Assembly (NCBI GenBank): GCA_947375085.1
Contig: CANCEQ010000075.1
Span: 1-13,196 of the forward strand
DNA length: 13,196 nucleotides
Reading direction: 5' to 3'
DNA from: Flavobacteriales bacterium
GTDB lineage: Bacteria; Bacteroidota; Bacteroidia; Flavobacteriales; Crocinitomicaceae
The notes beneath the pieces were generated by a model, which had not been told where the DNA came from, made no database searches, and was given only the letters and a program-made list of their open reading frames with translations. A program made the translations under genes and the position numbers. The stretch's first letter is position 1, and every line of letters begins with the position of its first letter. Positions 1-4,688 of the stretch are shown here, piece by piece.

Positions 1-2
1 AT

Positions 3-155
3 AATCCAATTAAAATCCCCAAGTTTGATAAAGTATCATTAGACATTTCTATTAAACTAAAAGAACATTTTGAATATAAAGATTTATTAGATGCTATTAA
101 ATTAATTGATAATACTACCGAGATAGTAAAAAGTGCAAAATTTATAGCGTTTTAA
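3..155 (+). CDS. C-terminal end of an unknown protein (5' end outside window)
   Basis: The frame is open from the left edge and ends at TAA 153-155, giving 50 residues with no start visible. The fragment is rich in Lys, Ile and Asp and ends K-F-I-A-F. It shows no membrane segment, Cys cluster or known motif. It lies on the same strand as the small genes that follow, about 110 bp ahead of the first, so it may belong to the same element. Function is unknown. It could be a chance open frame, but the length and amino-acid composition look like real coding sequence. Confidence 0.5.
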   Translation, partial: NPIKIPKFDKVSLDISIKLKEHFEYKDLLDAIKLIDNTTEIVKSAKFIAF

Positions 156-161
156 AACGCT
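146..161. repeat. Perfect 16-bp palindrome over a stop codon
   Basis: AGCGTTTTAAAACGCT is fully self-complementary and overlaps the TAA of the partial gene at 3-155. An A/T-rich tail follows, but there is no clean T-run. It could act as a weak terminator or as a protein-binding dyad. Its AT-rich centre makes chance a fair explanation. Confidence 0.3.
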
Positions 162-266
162 TTAAAATAAATTCAAAATACTGCATTATACTATGTAAAC
201 TCAAGTAAATTCGATTAAGTCATTTTAAAACACTTTATTCTAAATAACTTCAACATAAAAAATATT

Positions 267-641
267 ATGATTCTTAAAATAGACCCATATACATCAACCG
301 AGTTTTTTGCTTTTCGATGTAACCAACGCTTTTCAAGTAAAAAGAATAGAATTGCGTTTCATAATTTGAGTAACAATGAGTTTAGAAGAAAAATGGATGT
401 TATAAATAAACCCTTGATGAAAAACTTGAAAATTTTGGATGAATTATTTTTATCGAATAAGAGGATAAATAATAATTCACTTATTTTTCATAAGGAATTT
501 ATGTTAGGCAGAAATTACGATTTCACGAAACATACCCACTATGATGTTTTTGAAGGGCAAAAGTATATTGCTTGTTATAACTATATTATCATTCACTTGG
601 ACAAAGAAAAAGTGAAAATCATCAAAACTTCTGATTTATGA
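267..641 (+). CDS. Unknown 124-residue protein, first gene of a small overlapping cluster
   Basis: I do not recognise this protein. It is basic and rich in Phe, Asn and Tyr, starts M-I-L-K-I-D-P-Y, and has no signal peptide, long hydrophobic segment or known motif. Its last four bases overlap the start of the next gene (ATGA, 638-641), which points to translational coupling. The next gene starts with a similar M-K-F-I-D-P-F, a faint resemblance of unknown meaning. The cluster of short, overlapping, same-strand genes followed by a serine recombinase resembles the structural-gene end of a small phage or plasmid-like element, but no homology supports this. No TAnnTTTG promoter is obvious upstream. 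Confidence 0.6.
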   Translation: MILKIDPYTSTEFFAFRCNQRFSSKKNRIAFHNLSNNEFRRKMDVINKPLMKNLKILDELFLSNKRINNNSLIFHKEFMLGRNYDFTKHTHYDVFEGQKYIACYNYIIIHLDKEKVKIIKTSDL

Positions 642-847
642 AATTCATTGACCCTTTTGAAATTAATCTATACCCAAATAAACAAGTTTCAACTTTATTA
701 AAAGAAAATAATATGTTAAAATCAAAAAATAAGGAAATCATAATAACTATGATTGCGATAACATTTGTAGTTACTGCTGTTTCCACTTATACATTTTACA
801 AGAATAAGAAATTGACTAATCAATTAAAATTAAAGAATGGAAACTAA
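638..847 (+). CDS. Small single-span membrane protein, unknown
   Basis: This 69-residue protein has a charged N-terminal half with a short Lys-rich stretch (about residues 22-32). A clear transmembrane segment follows at about 34-55, rich in Ile, Thr, Val and Ala, and then a Lys/Asn-rich tail. It overlaps the gene before it by four bases and the gene after it by eleven, so the three are probably translated together. No family is recognised. Size and layout would suit a minor membrane or virion protein, or a small membrane-acting accessory protein of the element. Confidence 0.55.
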   Translation: MKFIDPFEINLYPNKQVSTLLKENNMLKSKNKEIIITMIAITFVVTAVSTYTFYKNKKLTNQLKLKNGN

Positions 848-1043
848 AAATACACTACCCCAACCAAAATTGATGGATAAAAACGATTTCATTAAAAATG
901 CTTTAGAAAAAGTTACTTCTAAACGTGTCGTTTATATAAGTACAGGCATTTTGATATTCCTCCTCCTTCCATACTTTTTGAGAAGTGTCGGCAATACGAT
1001 TCGAGCGTTGAAAGATTGTGGTGATGCAATTAAGGGAGTTTAA
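837..1043 (+). CDS. Small single-span membrane protein, unknown
   Basis: This 68-residue protein has a polar N-terminal third, one strong transmembrane segment at about residues 32-49 (V-V-Y-I-S-T-G-I-L-I-F-L-L-L), and a short tail with one Cys (C61). The start ATG lies inside the 3' end of the preceding gene in another frame, so the three genes form one overlapping unit. I recognise no family. It is not a typical holin or toxin peptide: there is a single span and no lysis-associated neighbour in view. Confidence 0.55.
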   Translation: METKNTLPQPKLMDKNDFIKNALEKVTSKRVVYISTGILIFLLLPYFLRSVGNTIRALKDCGDAIKGV

Positions 1044-1104
1044 CAAAATTAGGGTGTGCTTGTTATTGTGATTTTAAAATAATGATTCTACAACCCTAAA
1101 ATTG

Positions 1105-1123
1105 ATAAATCAACGTGATTTAT
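1105..1123. promoter_or_regulatory. Inverted repeat upstream of the serine recombinase gene
   Basis: ATAAATCA and TGATTTAT form perfect 8-bp arms around the centre ACG, about 45 bp before the recombinase start codon. A wider, looser pair (TTAGGGT near 1049 and ACCCTAA near 1093) lies just upstream. Small serine recombinases often act on short dyads beside their own gene, so this could be a crossover or binding site or an autoregulatory operator. The assignment rests on position and symmetry only. Confidence 0.3.
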
Positions 1124-1168
1124 AACAAAAATAGGATATGAGCAATATTAACCTAAAAATGTGACAAA

Positions 1169-1780
1169 ATGAATGTATTATATGTTAGAACCTCTTCCTT
1201 TGAGCAGAGAACGGATAGACAGTTAAATAATTCTAAAGATTACAAATTAGTAATTGAAGATAAATGTTCAGGTGCAATTCCTTTTTTTGAAAGAGATGGT
1301 GGAAAACGAATCCAAAAATTAATTTCAAAAAATGAAGTTTCATCTTTATCAGTTCATCAAATCGATAGATTAGGTAGAAACCTATTGGATATTTTAAATA
1401 CCATCGATTTTTTTAATAAAAAAGGAATCTGTATAAATTTCATTCAACAAGGTTTAAAAACCTTAAATGATGATGGTACAGAAAATCCGATTGCTAAATT
1501 GACTATATCAATTTTGGGTGTTGTTGCAGAAATGGAAAGAAACCTTATTAAGGAACGACAAAAAGAGGGGATTTTCATTGCTAAAGCGAAGGGTGTATAT
1601 AAAGGTCGTGCAAAAGGAAGTTTGGTTTCAAATTTGGATTTTCTCAATAAGCCAAAAGTTAAGAAGGCTATTGAATATTTAAATAATGGAATGAAAGGTG
1701 TTGAAGTGAGTAAACTAACAGGCTTACACCAAAACACTATTTGTAAAATTGCAAAAATTCAAAAACAAGTAAATGGATAA
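1169..1780 (+). CDS. Serine site-specific recombinase (resolvase/invertase family)
   Basis: This 203-residue enzyme of the small serine recombinase family cuts and rejoins DNA through a phosphoserine link, giving inversion, resolution or insertion. The N-terminal catalytic domain (about 1-135) carries the Y-V-R-T-S motif with the probable nucleophile S9. It also has I-D-R-L-G-R-N (65-71), with the conserved arginines R67 and R70, and A-E-M-E-R-N-L-I-K-E-R (120-130), the start of the long arm helix. A G-R-A-K-G linker at 146-150 leads into a helix-turn-helix of about 165-198. Length and layout fit Hin/Gin or Tn3-type resolvases, not the large serine integrases. It follows the three small genes on the same strand after about 125 bp. 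Whether it inverts a segment or resolves or inserts the element cannot be told; no invertible segment is visible. Confidence 0.92.
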   Translation: MNVLYVRTSSFEQRTDRQLNNSKDYKLVIEDKCSGAIPFFERDGGKRIQKLISKNEVSSLSVHQIDRLGRNLLDILNTIDFFNKKGICINFIQQGLKTLNDDGTENPIAKLTISILGVVAEMERNLIKERQKEGIFIAKAKGVYKGRAKGSLVSNLDFLNKPKVKKAIEYLNNGMKGVEVSKLTGLHQNTICKIAKIQKQVNG

Positions 1781-1787
1781 TAGAGAT

Positions 1788-1931
1788 TTATTTAGAACTT
1801 TTTAATTCTAAAGTTAATTCCCTTATTAGTTCACTTAACTCTGTTGCTCGTAGATAGTCTTGTTGCTTAATAGATAAATCTTTCTCGATTTTCAGATTTT
1901 CAATTTTTATTTCAATTTCTGTTTTATTCAT
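1788..1931 (-). CDS. Small helical protein of 47 residues, unknown
   Basis: The frame runs from ATG at 1931 down to TAA at 1788. The product is almost wholly charged or helix-forming residues (Glu, Lys, Leu, Ile), with Leu/Ile spacing that suggests a short coiled coil over about residues 4-44. There is no membrane segment. It is convergent with the recombinase gene (stop codons about 8 bp apart) and lies just left of a plus-strand hairpin terminator. Small coiled-coil proteins of this kind are common in phages and mobile elements, but the function is unknown. The biased, coherent composition argues for a real gene; the short length keeps confidence moderate. Confidence 0.45.
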   Translation of the reverse strand: MNKTEIEIKIENLKIEKDLSIKQQDYLRATELSELIRELTLELKSSK

Positions 1932-1946
1932 CAATGTTTATTTTAT

Positions 1947-1982
1947 AGCACGAACCTTATTTATAAAGTTCGTGCTTTTTTT
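1947..1982 (+). terminator. Rho-independent terminator, plus strand
   Basis: AGCACGAAC pairs with GTTCGTGCT (nine perfect base pairs, loop of 12) and a run of seven T follows on the plus strand. It would end transcripts of the recombinase gene, after passing over the small antisense gene, and shields the convergent lipoprotein gene at 1987. Confidence 0.75.
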
Positions 1983-1986
1983 AATA

Positions 1987-2376
1987 TTATTTTTTTGTAC
2001 AATCAAGTTCTACATTAATAACATCTTCTGTTTTTAAATGATTCTGATTATTTAAGTCAATTATAACAAAATTTTGACCACAGATAGGTAACATACCAAA
2101 AAACATAGAGCCCCATAATGCTTTATTCGTTTTTAAGGCAAGTTCCATTTCTTTAGTCTTACAACCTTCTGCTGAAATACGGATTAAACCATCTAAATCA
2201 GAACGCTTAATTTTAATGTCCTCATTTGTTTTTCCTATTTCACGAGTGTTTACCATAACTTTAGCATTATTTGTACTCGATTTAAATTGTACAGTCTGAT
2301 AACTTCCATTCAACATTGTAGAACAACTTGTGGTTAATAGTCCTATAACTCCTATTGATAAAAATATTTTTTTCAT
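1987..2376 (-). CDS. Small lipoprotein with a PEGA-like middle region
   Basis: This 129-residue protein starts with a lipoprotein signal peptide: M-K-K, a hydrophobic core, then L-T-T-S-C with the lipidated Cys at C18. Directly after comes S-T-M-L-N-G-S-Y-Q-T-V, then a stretch with 'N-A-K-V-M-V-N-T-R-E-I-G-K-T' (about 37-50). That form resembles the 'A-x-V-x-V-D-G-x-x-x-G-x-T' pattern of PEGA-like surface repeats and of small phage or bacterial lipoproteins of the type 'C-A-T-I-x-x-G-T-x-Q'. Two further Cys pairs are possible (C73, C99, C126). It should sit in an outer or inner membrane leaflet, facing the periplasm or the surface. It follows the next lipoprotein gene upstream by 21 bp on the same strand, so the two are probably co-transcribed. 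The binding partner is unknown. Confidence 0.75.
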   Translation of the reverse strand: MKKIFLSIGVIGLLTTSCSTMLNGSYQTVQFKSSTNNAKVMVNTREIGKTNEDIKIKRSDLDGLIRISAEGCKTKEMELALKTNKALWGSMFFGMLPICGQNFVIIDLNNQNHLKTEDVINVELDCTKK

Positions 2377-2397
2377 TTTTTTTACTTTAAATATTAA

Positions 2398-2640
2398 TTA
2401 CTTAATGTTTACAGACCAATCTACTTTAGATGTAAATCCTGCTTTTGCATTTGCAGTAGCAATATCATTCGATACACTTTGGCAATTACTTACTGCTTGT
2501 TCTTTTGAAGTATTTGAATAATCTTGCGTTTGAACAAGTGTTGACCCATCATCAAATGTCGATGTACATTTGCAAGTATAAGTTTTTGAACAAGATGTTA
2601 ATCCTACTAATATTAAACCTGTTATAAATATCTTTTTCAT
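2398..2640 (-). CDS. Small cysteine-containing lipoprotein, unknown function
   Basis: The start is placed at the ATG of M-K-K-I-F (2640), giving 80 residues. A longer in-frame start at 2676 would put 12 extra residues ahead of the signal peptide and would overlap the promoter. Hydrophobic residues 4-14 lead into G-L-T-S-C with lipidated C17. The mature part has a C-K-C pair (C23, C25) and C53, and is otherwise Ser/Thr/Asp rich. Short lipoproteins of this pattern are frequent in flavobacteria and have no known role. It is the first gene of a two-lipoprotein unit, divergent from the regulator at 2739. A TATCTTTG box lies 24 bp upstream and a perfect palindrome beyond it, so the regulator may control it. 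Confidence 0.75.
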   Translation of the reverse strand: MKKIFITGLILVGLTSCSKTYTCKCTSTFDDGSTLVQTQDYSNTSKEQAVSNCQSVSNDIATANAKAGFTSKVDWSVNIK

Positions 2641-2663
2641 TACTATTAATTTTAAATTATTCT

Positions 2664-2671
2664 CAAAGATA
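2664..2671 (-). promoter_or_regulatory. -7 element of the lipoprotein gene promoter
   Basis: On the minus strand this reads TATCTTTG, an exact match to the Bacteroidetes -7 box TAnnTTTG, 24 bp before the lipoprotein ATG at 2640. No good TTG -33 box is found at the usual spacing, so the promoter may be weak or activator-dependent. Its position also argues against the longer start at 2676. Confidence 0.5.
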
Positions 2672-2690
2672 ATCAAAAATGTAAATTGAA

Positions 2691-2702
2691 AGCGTATACG
2701 CT
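2691..2702. promoter_or_regulatory. Candidate operator palindrome between divergent genes
   Basis: AGCGTATACGCT is a perfect 12-bp palindrome. It lies 20 bp upstream of the lipoprotein -7 box and 36 bp upstream of the regulator start codon. Cro/C1-type regulators often bind such dyads next to their own gene, so autoregulation with joint control of the lipoproteins is a reasonable inference. Only one copy is seen. Confidence 0.45.
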
Positions 2703-2738
2703 ACCAAAATGAATAAATATTAATCTTTCATTTGGTGT

Positions 2739-2954
2739 ATGGATGCAGATAAAGTCTTTCTTGGTTTGGTTGGTGATAATATCAGAAAATATAGAGCCTT
2801 AAAATCATATAGTCAACAGCATTTGGCTGATTTAACAGATATAGCCAAGAGTACAGTTCAAAGAATTGAAAATGGTAAATTAAATCCAACAATATTGATG
2901 CTTAAAAATATTGCTTCTACTTTGGAGGTGGAGTTAGAAGATTTGATTAAATAA
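2739..2954 (+). CDS. Cro/C1-type (XRE family) helix-turn-helix regulator
   Basis: This 71-residue protein is almost entirely one HTH_3 domain. 'N-I-R-K-Y-R' starts helix 1 (about 14-19). 'S-Q-Q-H-L-A-D-L-T-D-I-A-K-S-T-V-Q-R-I-E-N-G' (about 25-46) is the helix-turn-helix with the usual I-E-N-G-K-L-N-P ending. 'I-A-S-T-L-E-V-E-L-E-D-L-I' closes the domain. It has no effector or peptidase domain, as in small phage or element repressors and some antitoxins. It is divergent from the two lipoprotein genes with a palindrome between, and convergent with the unknown minus-strand gene at 2963 (stop codons 8 bp apart). No toxin partner is adjacent on the same strand. It probably represses or activates the lipoprotein unit and itself. 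Confidence 0.88.
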   Translation: MDADKVFLGLVGDNIRKYRALKSYSQQHLADLTDIAKSTVQRIENGKLNPTILMLKNIASTLEVELEDLIK

Positions 2955-2962
2955 TTTCATAT

Positions 2963-3481
2963 TTAAAAATCCATTTTCATTTTTTTCTTTTTATAACGAA
3001 TGTAAAATTTAGAGGTCAATTTATATTTGTATTTAATATGATAAATAAATACATCAGTTGGTTTCAAAGGTTTAATGTCAGGTTTATCTTTTAAAACTTC
3101 TTGTAACATAACTAAATCAAAATTTCCATTTTCACCTTTAGGATTAAACCTCAATAGGTTGTTTGAAAAAGATTTATAGTATTTCCCAAAAAACATATAC
3201 TTATAATTGAAGTCTCTCAACTCATTATAAAATATATCAAGTTCCTTTTCTGAAATAGAAGTTCTATGGGTTGATAAATCAACGATACTCATAAACTTTA
3301 TAGTGTCCTTAAATATTGGATGATTTTTAACATCTTCCTCTTTTAATTTTTTGGCTTCTTCCTGTGGACGAGAAAGATTTTTTCTGAATGTATTAATTAA
3401 TAGGTAGTATCTATAATTCCAATCATATAATGGTTTTAAACCTATCGATAAAATATTGAATAACAAATCTGAAATCCGCAT
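2963..3481 (-). CDS. Unknown 172-residue protein, downstream partner of the hsdR remnant
   Basis: I do not recognise this protein. It is soluble-looking and basic, rich in Lys, Tyr, Phe and Asn, with a Lys-rich C-terminal tail (Y-K-K-K-K-M-K-M). A predicted helical, charged stretch spans about 38-52. No signal peptide, Cys cluster or nuclease motif is clear. Its ATG follows the hsdR stop codon after a single base (TAG-G-ATG), so it was built as the next gene of a type I restriction operon and may be an accessory or passenger defence gene. With the operon's 5' part gone, expression now depends on readthrough past the tRNA-Lys terminator or on an unseen promoter. Confidence 0.6.
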   Translation of the reverse strand: MRISDLLFNILSIGLKPLYDWNYRYYLLINTFRKNLSRPQEEAKKLKEEDVKNHPIFKDTIKFMSIVDLSTHRTSISEKELDIFYNELRDFNYKYMFFGKYYKSFSNNLLRFNPKGENGNFDLVMLQEVLKDKPDIKPLKPTDVFIYHIKYKYKLTSKFYIRYKKKKMKMDF

Positions 3482-3482
3482 C

Positions 3483-3971
3483 CTACAATCCTTTTTGTTT
3501 CATATAATCTGTAAACATCACATCCATCAACATCGGGAGTATTTTTGGGTTCATTACCTTTTTATAGAAGTCAAGTCTATCTCCATAATATTCGGACACT
3601 TCCCCTTTGAAAAGATTACTAAAGTACTCTTTCTTATCATCATACGAATTATTTCCACCCATTATTGAATCCAAATCTTTGTTGTCGATTAGTCTTTTGT
3701 TGACGTTTTTTAAATCCAATTTATCTTCGTCTTGTAAGGCTACTCCGTGAACTTCATTGACAACTTTAATGATTTCAGATAACAACTCCTTTTCTTCCTC
3801 TGTTTGCGTCTTTGAACCTTCTGCATCCATAGGTTCTAACTCTCCAATTCTATCTTCTAATGATAATTGACTTTCTCCAATATATTGAATACGCAATGAA
3901 TCTAAATCGATCGAATCAGAAATATCAATTCGCTCTCCTTCTTGTTTCGGAAGTTTTTTGTTAAAATAACG
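3483..3971 (-). pseudogene. hsdR: 3' remnant of a type I restriction endonuclease subunit gene (hsdR)
   Basis: The minus-strand frame covers about 162 codons and resembles only the extreme C-terminus of HsdR, the roughly 1000-residue motor and nuclease subunit of type I restriction-modification. Recognisable parts are L-R-Y-F-N-K-K-L-P, then D-I-S-D-S-I-D-L-D-S-L-R-I, an acidic G-E-L-E-P spacer, and a helical tail: E-E-K-E-L-L-S-E-I-I-K-V-V-N-E, E-D-K-L-D-L, then a final D-F-Y-K-K-V. The ATPase and nuclease domains are missing. The similarity runs upstream of the nearest usable start (TTG at 3896) to about 3971, where it runs into the T-tract and hairpin of the tRNA-Lys terminator. The frame stays open through that hairpin to a TAA near 4028, probably by chance. 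A TTG-started peptide of 137 residues could still be made but would not be a working restriction subunit. Confidence 0.72.
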
Positions 3972-3976
3972 TAAAC

Positions 3977-4008
3977 AAAAAAAGGCTCTCGATTTCTCAA
4001 GAGCCTTT
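3977..4008 (-). terminator. Rho-independent terminator of tRNA-Lys
   Basis: AAAGGCTCT (3981-3989) pairs with AGAGCCTTT (4000-4008). Read on the minus strand, the hairpin is followed by seven T (3983-3977). It lies about 55 bp beyond the 3' end of tRNA-Lys in the direction of transcription. The hsdR remnant begins within a few bases of its T-tract. Confidence 0.75.
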
Positions 4009-4027
4009 GTCAGTGAATTTGTCAGTG
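4006..4027. repeat. Tandem pair of a 10-bp word at 12-bp spacing beside tRNA-Lys
   Basis: TTTGTCAGTG occurs at 4006-4015 and again at 4018-4027, on one face of the helix about 36-57 bp from the tRNA 3' end. It could be a recombinase arm-type site of an element using this tRNA, or merely a local duplication. No third copy is seen in the window. Confidence 0.35.
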
Positions 4028-4062
4028 GTTATTTCTAACTTACTGATTTTCAATTAGTTAAG

Positions 4063-4135
4063 TGATCCCGCTGGGATTCGAACCCAGGACCCATACATTA
4101 AAAGTGTATTGCTCTACCAACTGAGCTACGGAATC
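4063..4135 (-). tRNA. tRNA-Lys (anticodon TTT)
   Basis: The gene is 73 nt long. The acceptor stem GATTCCG pairs with CGGGATC (with one T-G pair) and the discriminator base A is at 4063. CCA is not encoded. The anticodon arm ATACA-CTTTTAA-TGTAT gives anticodon TTT at 4102-4100. The T arm holds GGTTCGAATCC and the D arm is intact. It is transcribed leftward from a consensus promoter and ends in a hairpin at 3977-4008. Its 3' side borders the accessory region. The gene is complete, so any element that used it as a target restored the 3' end. Confidence 0.97.
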
Positions 4136-4170
4136 TTATTTTGTTAATAACTCGTTTGTTATTGCGTGTG

Positions 4171-4200
4171 CAAATCTAGGGGTTTTCTTTGGATTGACAA
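4171..4200 (-). promoter_or_regulatory. Promoter of tRNA-Lys
   Basis: On the minus strand, TTG (4200-4198) and TAGATTTG (4178-4171) are spaced by exactly 19 bp. This matches the Bacteroidetes consensus TTG-N19-TAnnTTTG. Transcription should start near 4164, about 30 nt before the mature tRNA 5' end. Confidence 0.85.
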
Positions 4201-4365
4201 GCGTTTTTTGAAACTTTTTTTGATTTTTATTGAAATTAATTGTTAAAATACTGAAAACTAGGGATAAATAAAAACACTTTTTTTTACCTCAATATTAAAT
4301 CTTCGTTGTTTTATTGCTAATTTTTCAATAATTCTAGTTTCTTGATGAGCATGATTTTATAATTT

Positions 4366-4560
4366 AACACACCGCGAAGCAGACACGAAGTGAAAAGAGA
4401 ACAGAAGGAAGCATCAAAAGTTTTTTTTGATTGATAAAAGTTACTTTTCTTCTGAACTGTTTTACGGTTTTTCTTACAATTTATTACACATTCACTTTTG
4501 TGAACCTTTTGATGCTTTCTTCTGTGGAATCTGCTTAGCAGATCTTTTCTGTTTAAAAAA
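4366..4560. repeat. Intergenic inverted repeat, copy A
   Basis: The arms 4401-4420 and 4506-4525 (core GAAGCATCAAAAG) match over 20 bp with one mismatch and flank an AT-rich centre of about 85 bp. The right half also holds ATCTGC-TTA-GCAGAT (4529-4543), followed by CTTTTCTGTTTAAAAAAA. The same modules recur in copy B (8431-8628) in the opposite orientation, so this is a dispersed element and not a chance hairpin. It fills most of the 550-bp gap between tRNA-Lys and the phosphoesterase gene. The remainder of that gap holds the tRNA promoter and AT-rich DNA with no gene that I can support. It resembles a non-autonomous palindromic repeat (MITE- or REP-like); no transposase is in view. Confidence 0.6.
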
Positions 4561-4688
4561 ATGCTACTATATATTCATTCTGCTAAACAAACTATCAATT
4601 AAAAGTTAATTAAACTTAATATTTGTATTCCCCCTACTTTTAATTAAAATAAGAATGTACTTTTAAGATTCAAAAAATCAAAAAAAAT

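Larger units (their letters stand above)
1..4062. mobile_element. Putative genomic island or prophage remnant next to tRNA-Lys (left end outside window)
   Basis: Accessory character is seen throughout this stretch: small unknown genes, a serine recombinase, a Cro/C1-type regulator with divergent lipoproteins, and a 5'-truncated type I restriction gene. It stops at the 3' end of tRNA-Lys, a common target for integrating elements. No second copy of the tRNA 3' end is present in the window, so the left end, if there is one, lies upstream of base 1. The stretch may hold more than one insertion: the recombinase module (1 to about 1980) and the hsdR remnant need not have arrived together. The outline is inferred from gene content. 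Confidence 0.35.

Noticed and set aside
1444..1737. Minus-strand frame of 97 codons opposite the recombinase
   Set aside because: It is the antisense shadow of a well-supported catalytic domain and HTH region.
2739..3481. Toxin-antitoxin pair of the Cro/C1 regulator and the 172-residue protein
   Set aside because: The two genes are convergent, not co-directional, and the 172-residue gene is coupled to hsdR instead.
2963..3971. A working type I restriction-modification system
   Set aside because: Only the C-terminal end of HsdR is present; there is no HsdM, HsdS, ATPase or nuclease domain in the window.
4427..4609. Open frame of 60 codons on the plus strand inside inverted repeat A
   Set aside because: It lies in palindromic repeat DNA, has an odd Phe/Cys-rich composition and no upstream signals; it is a by-product of the repeat.
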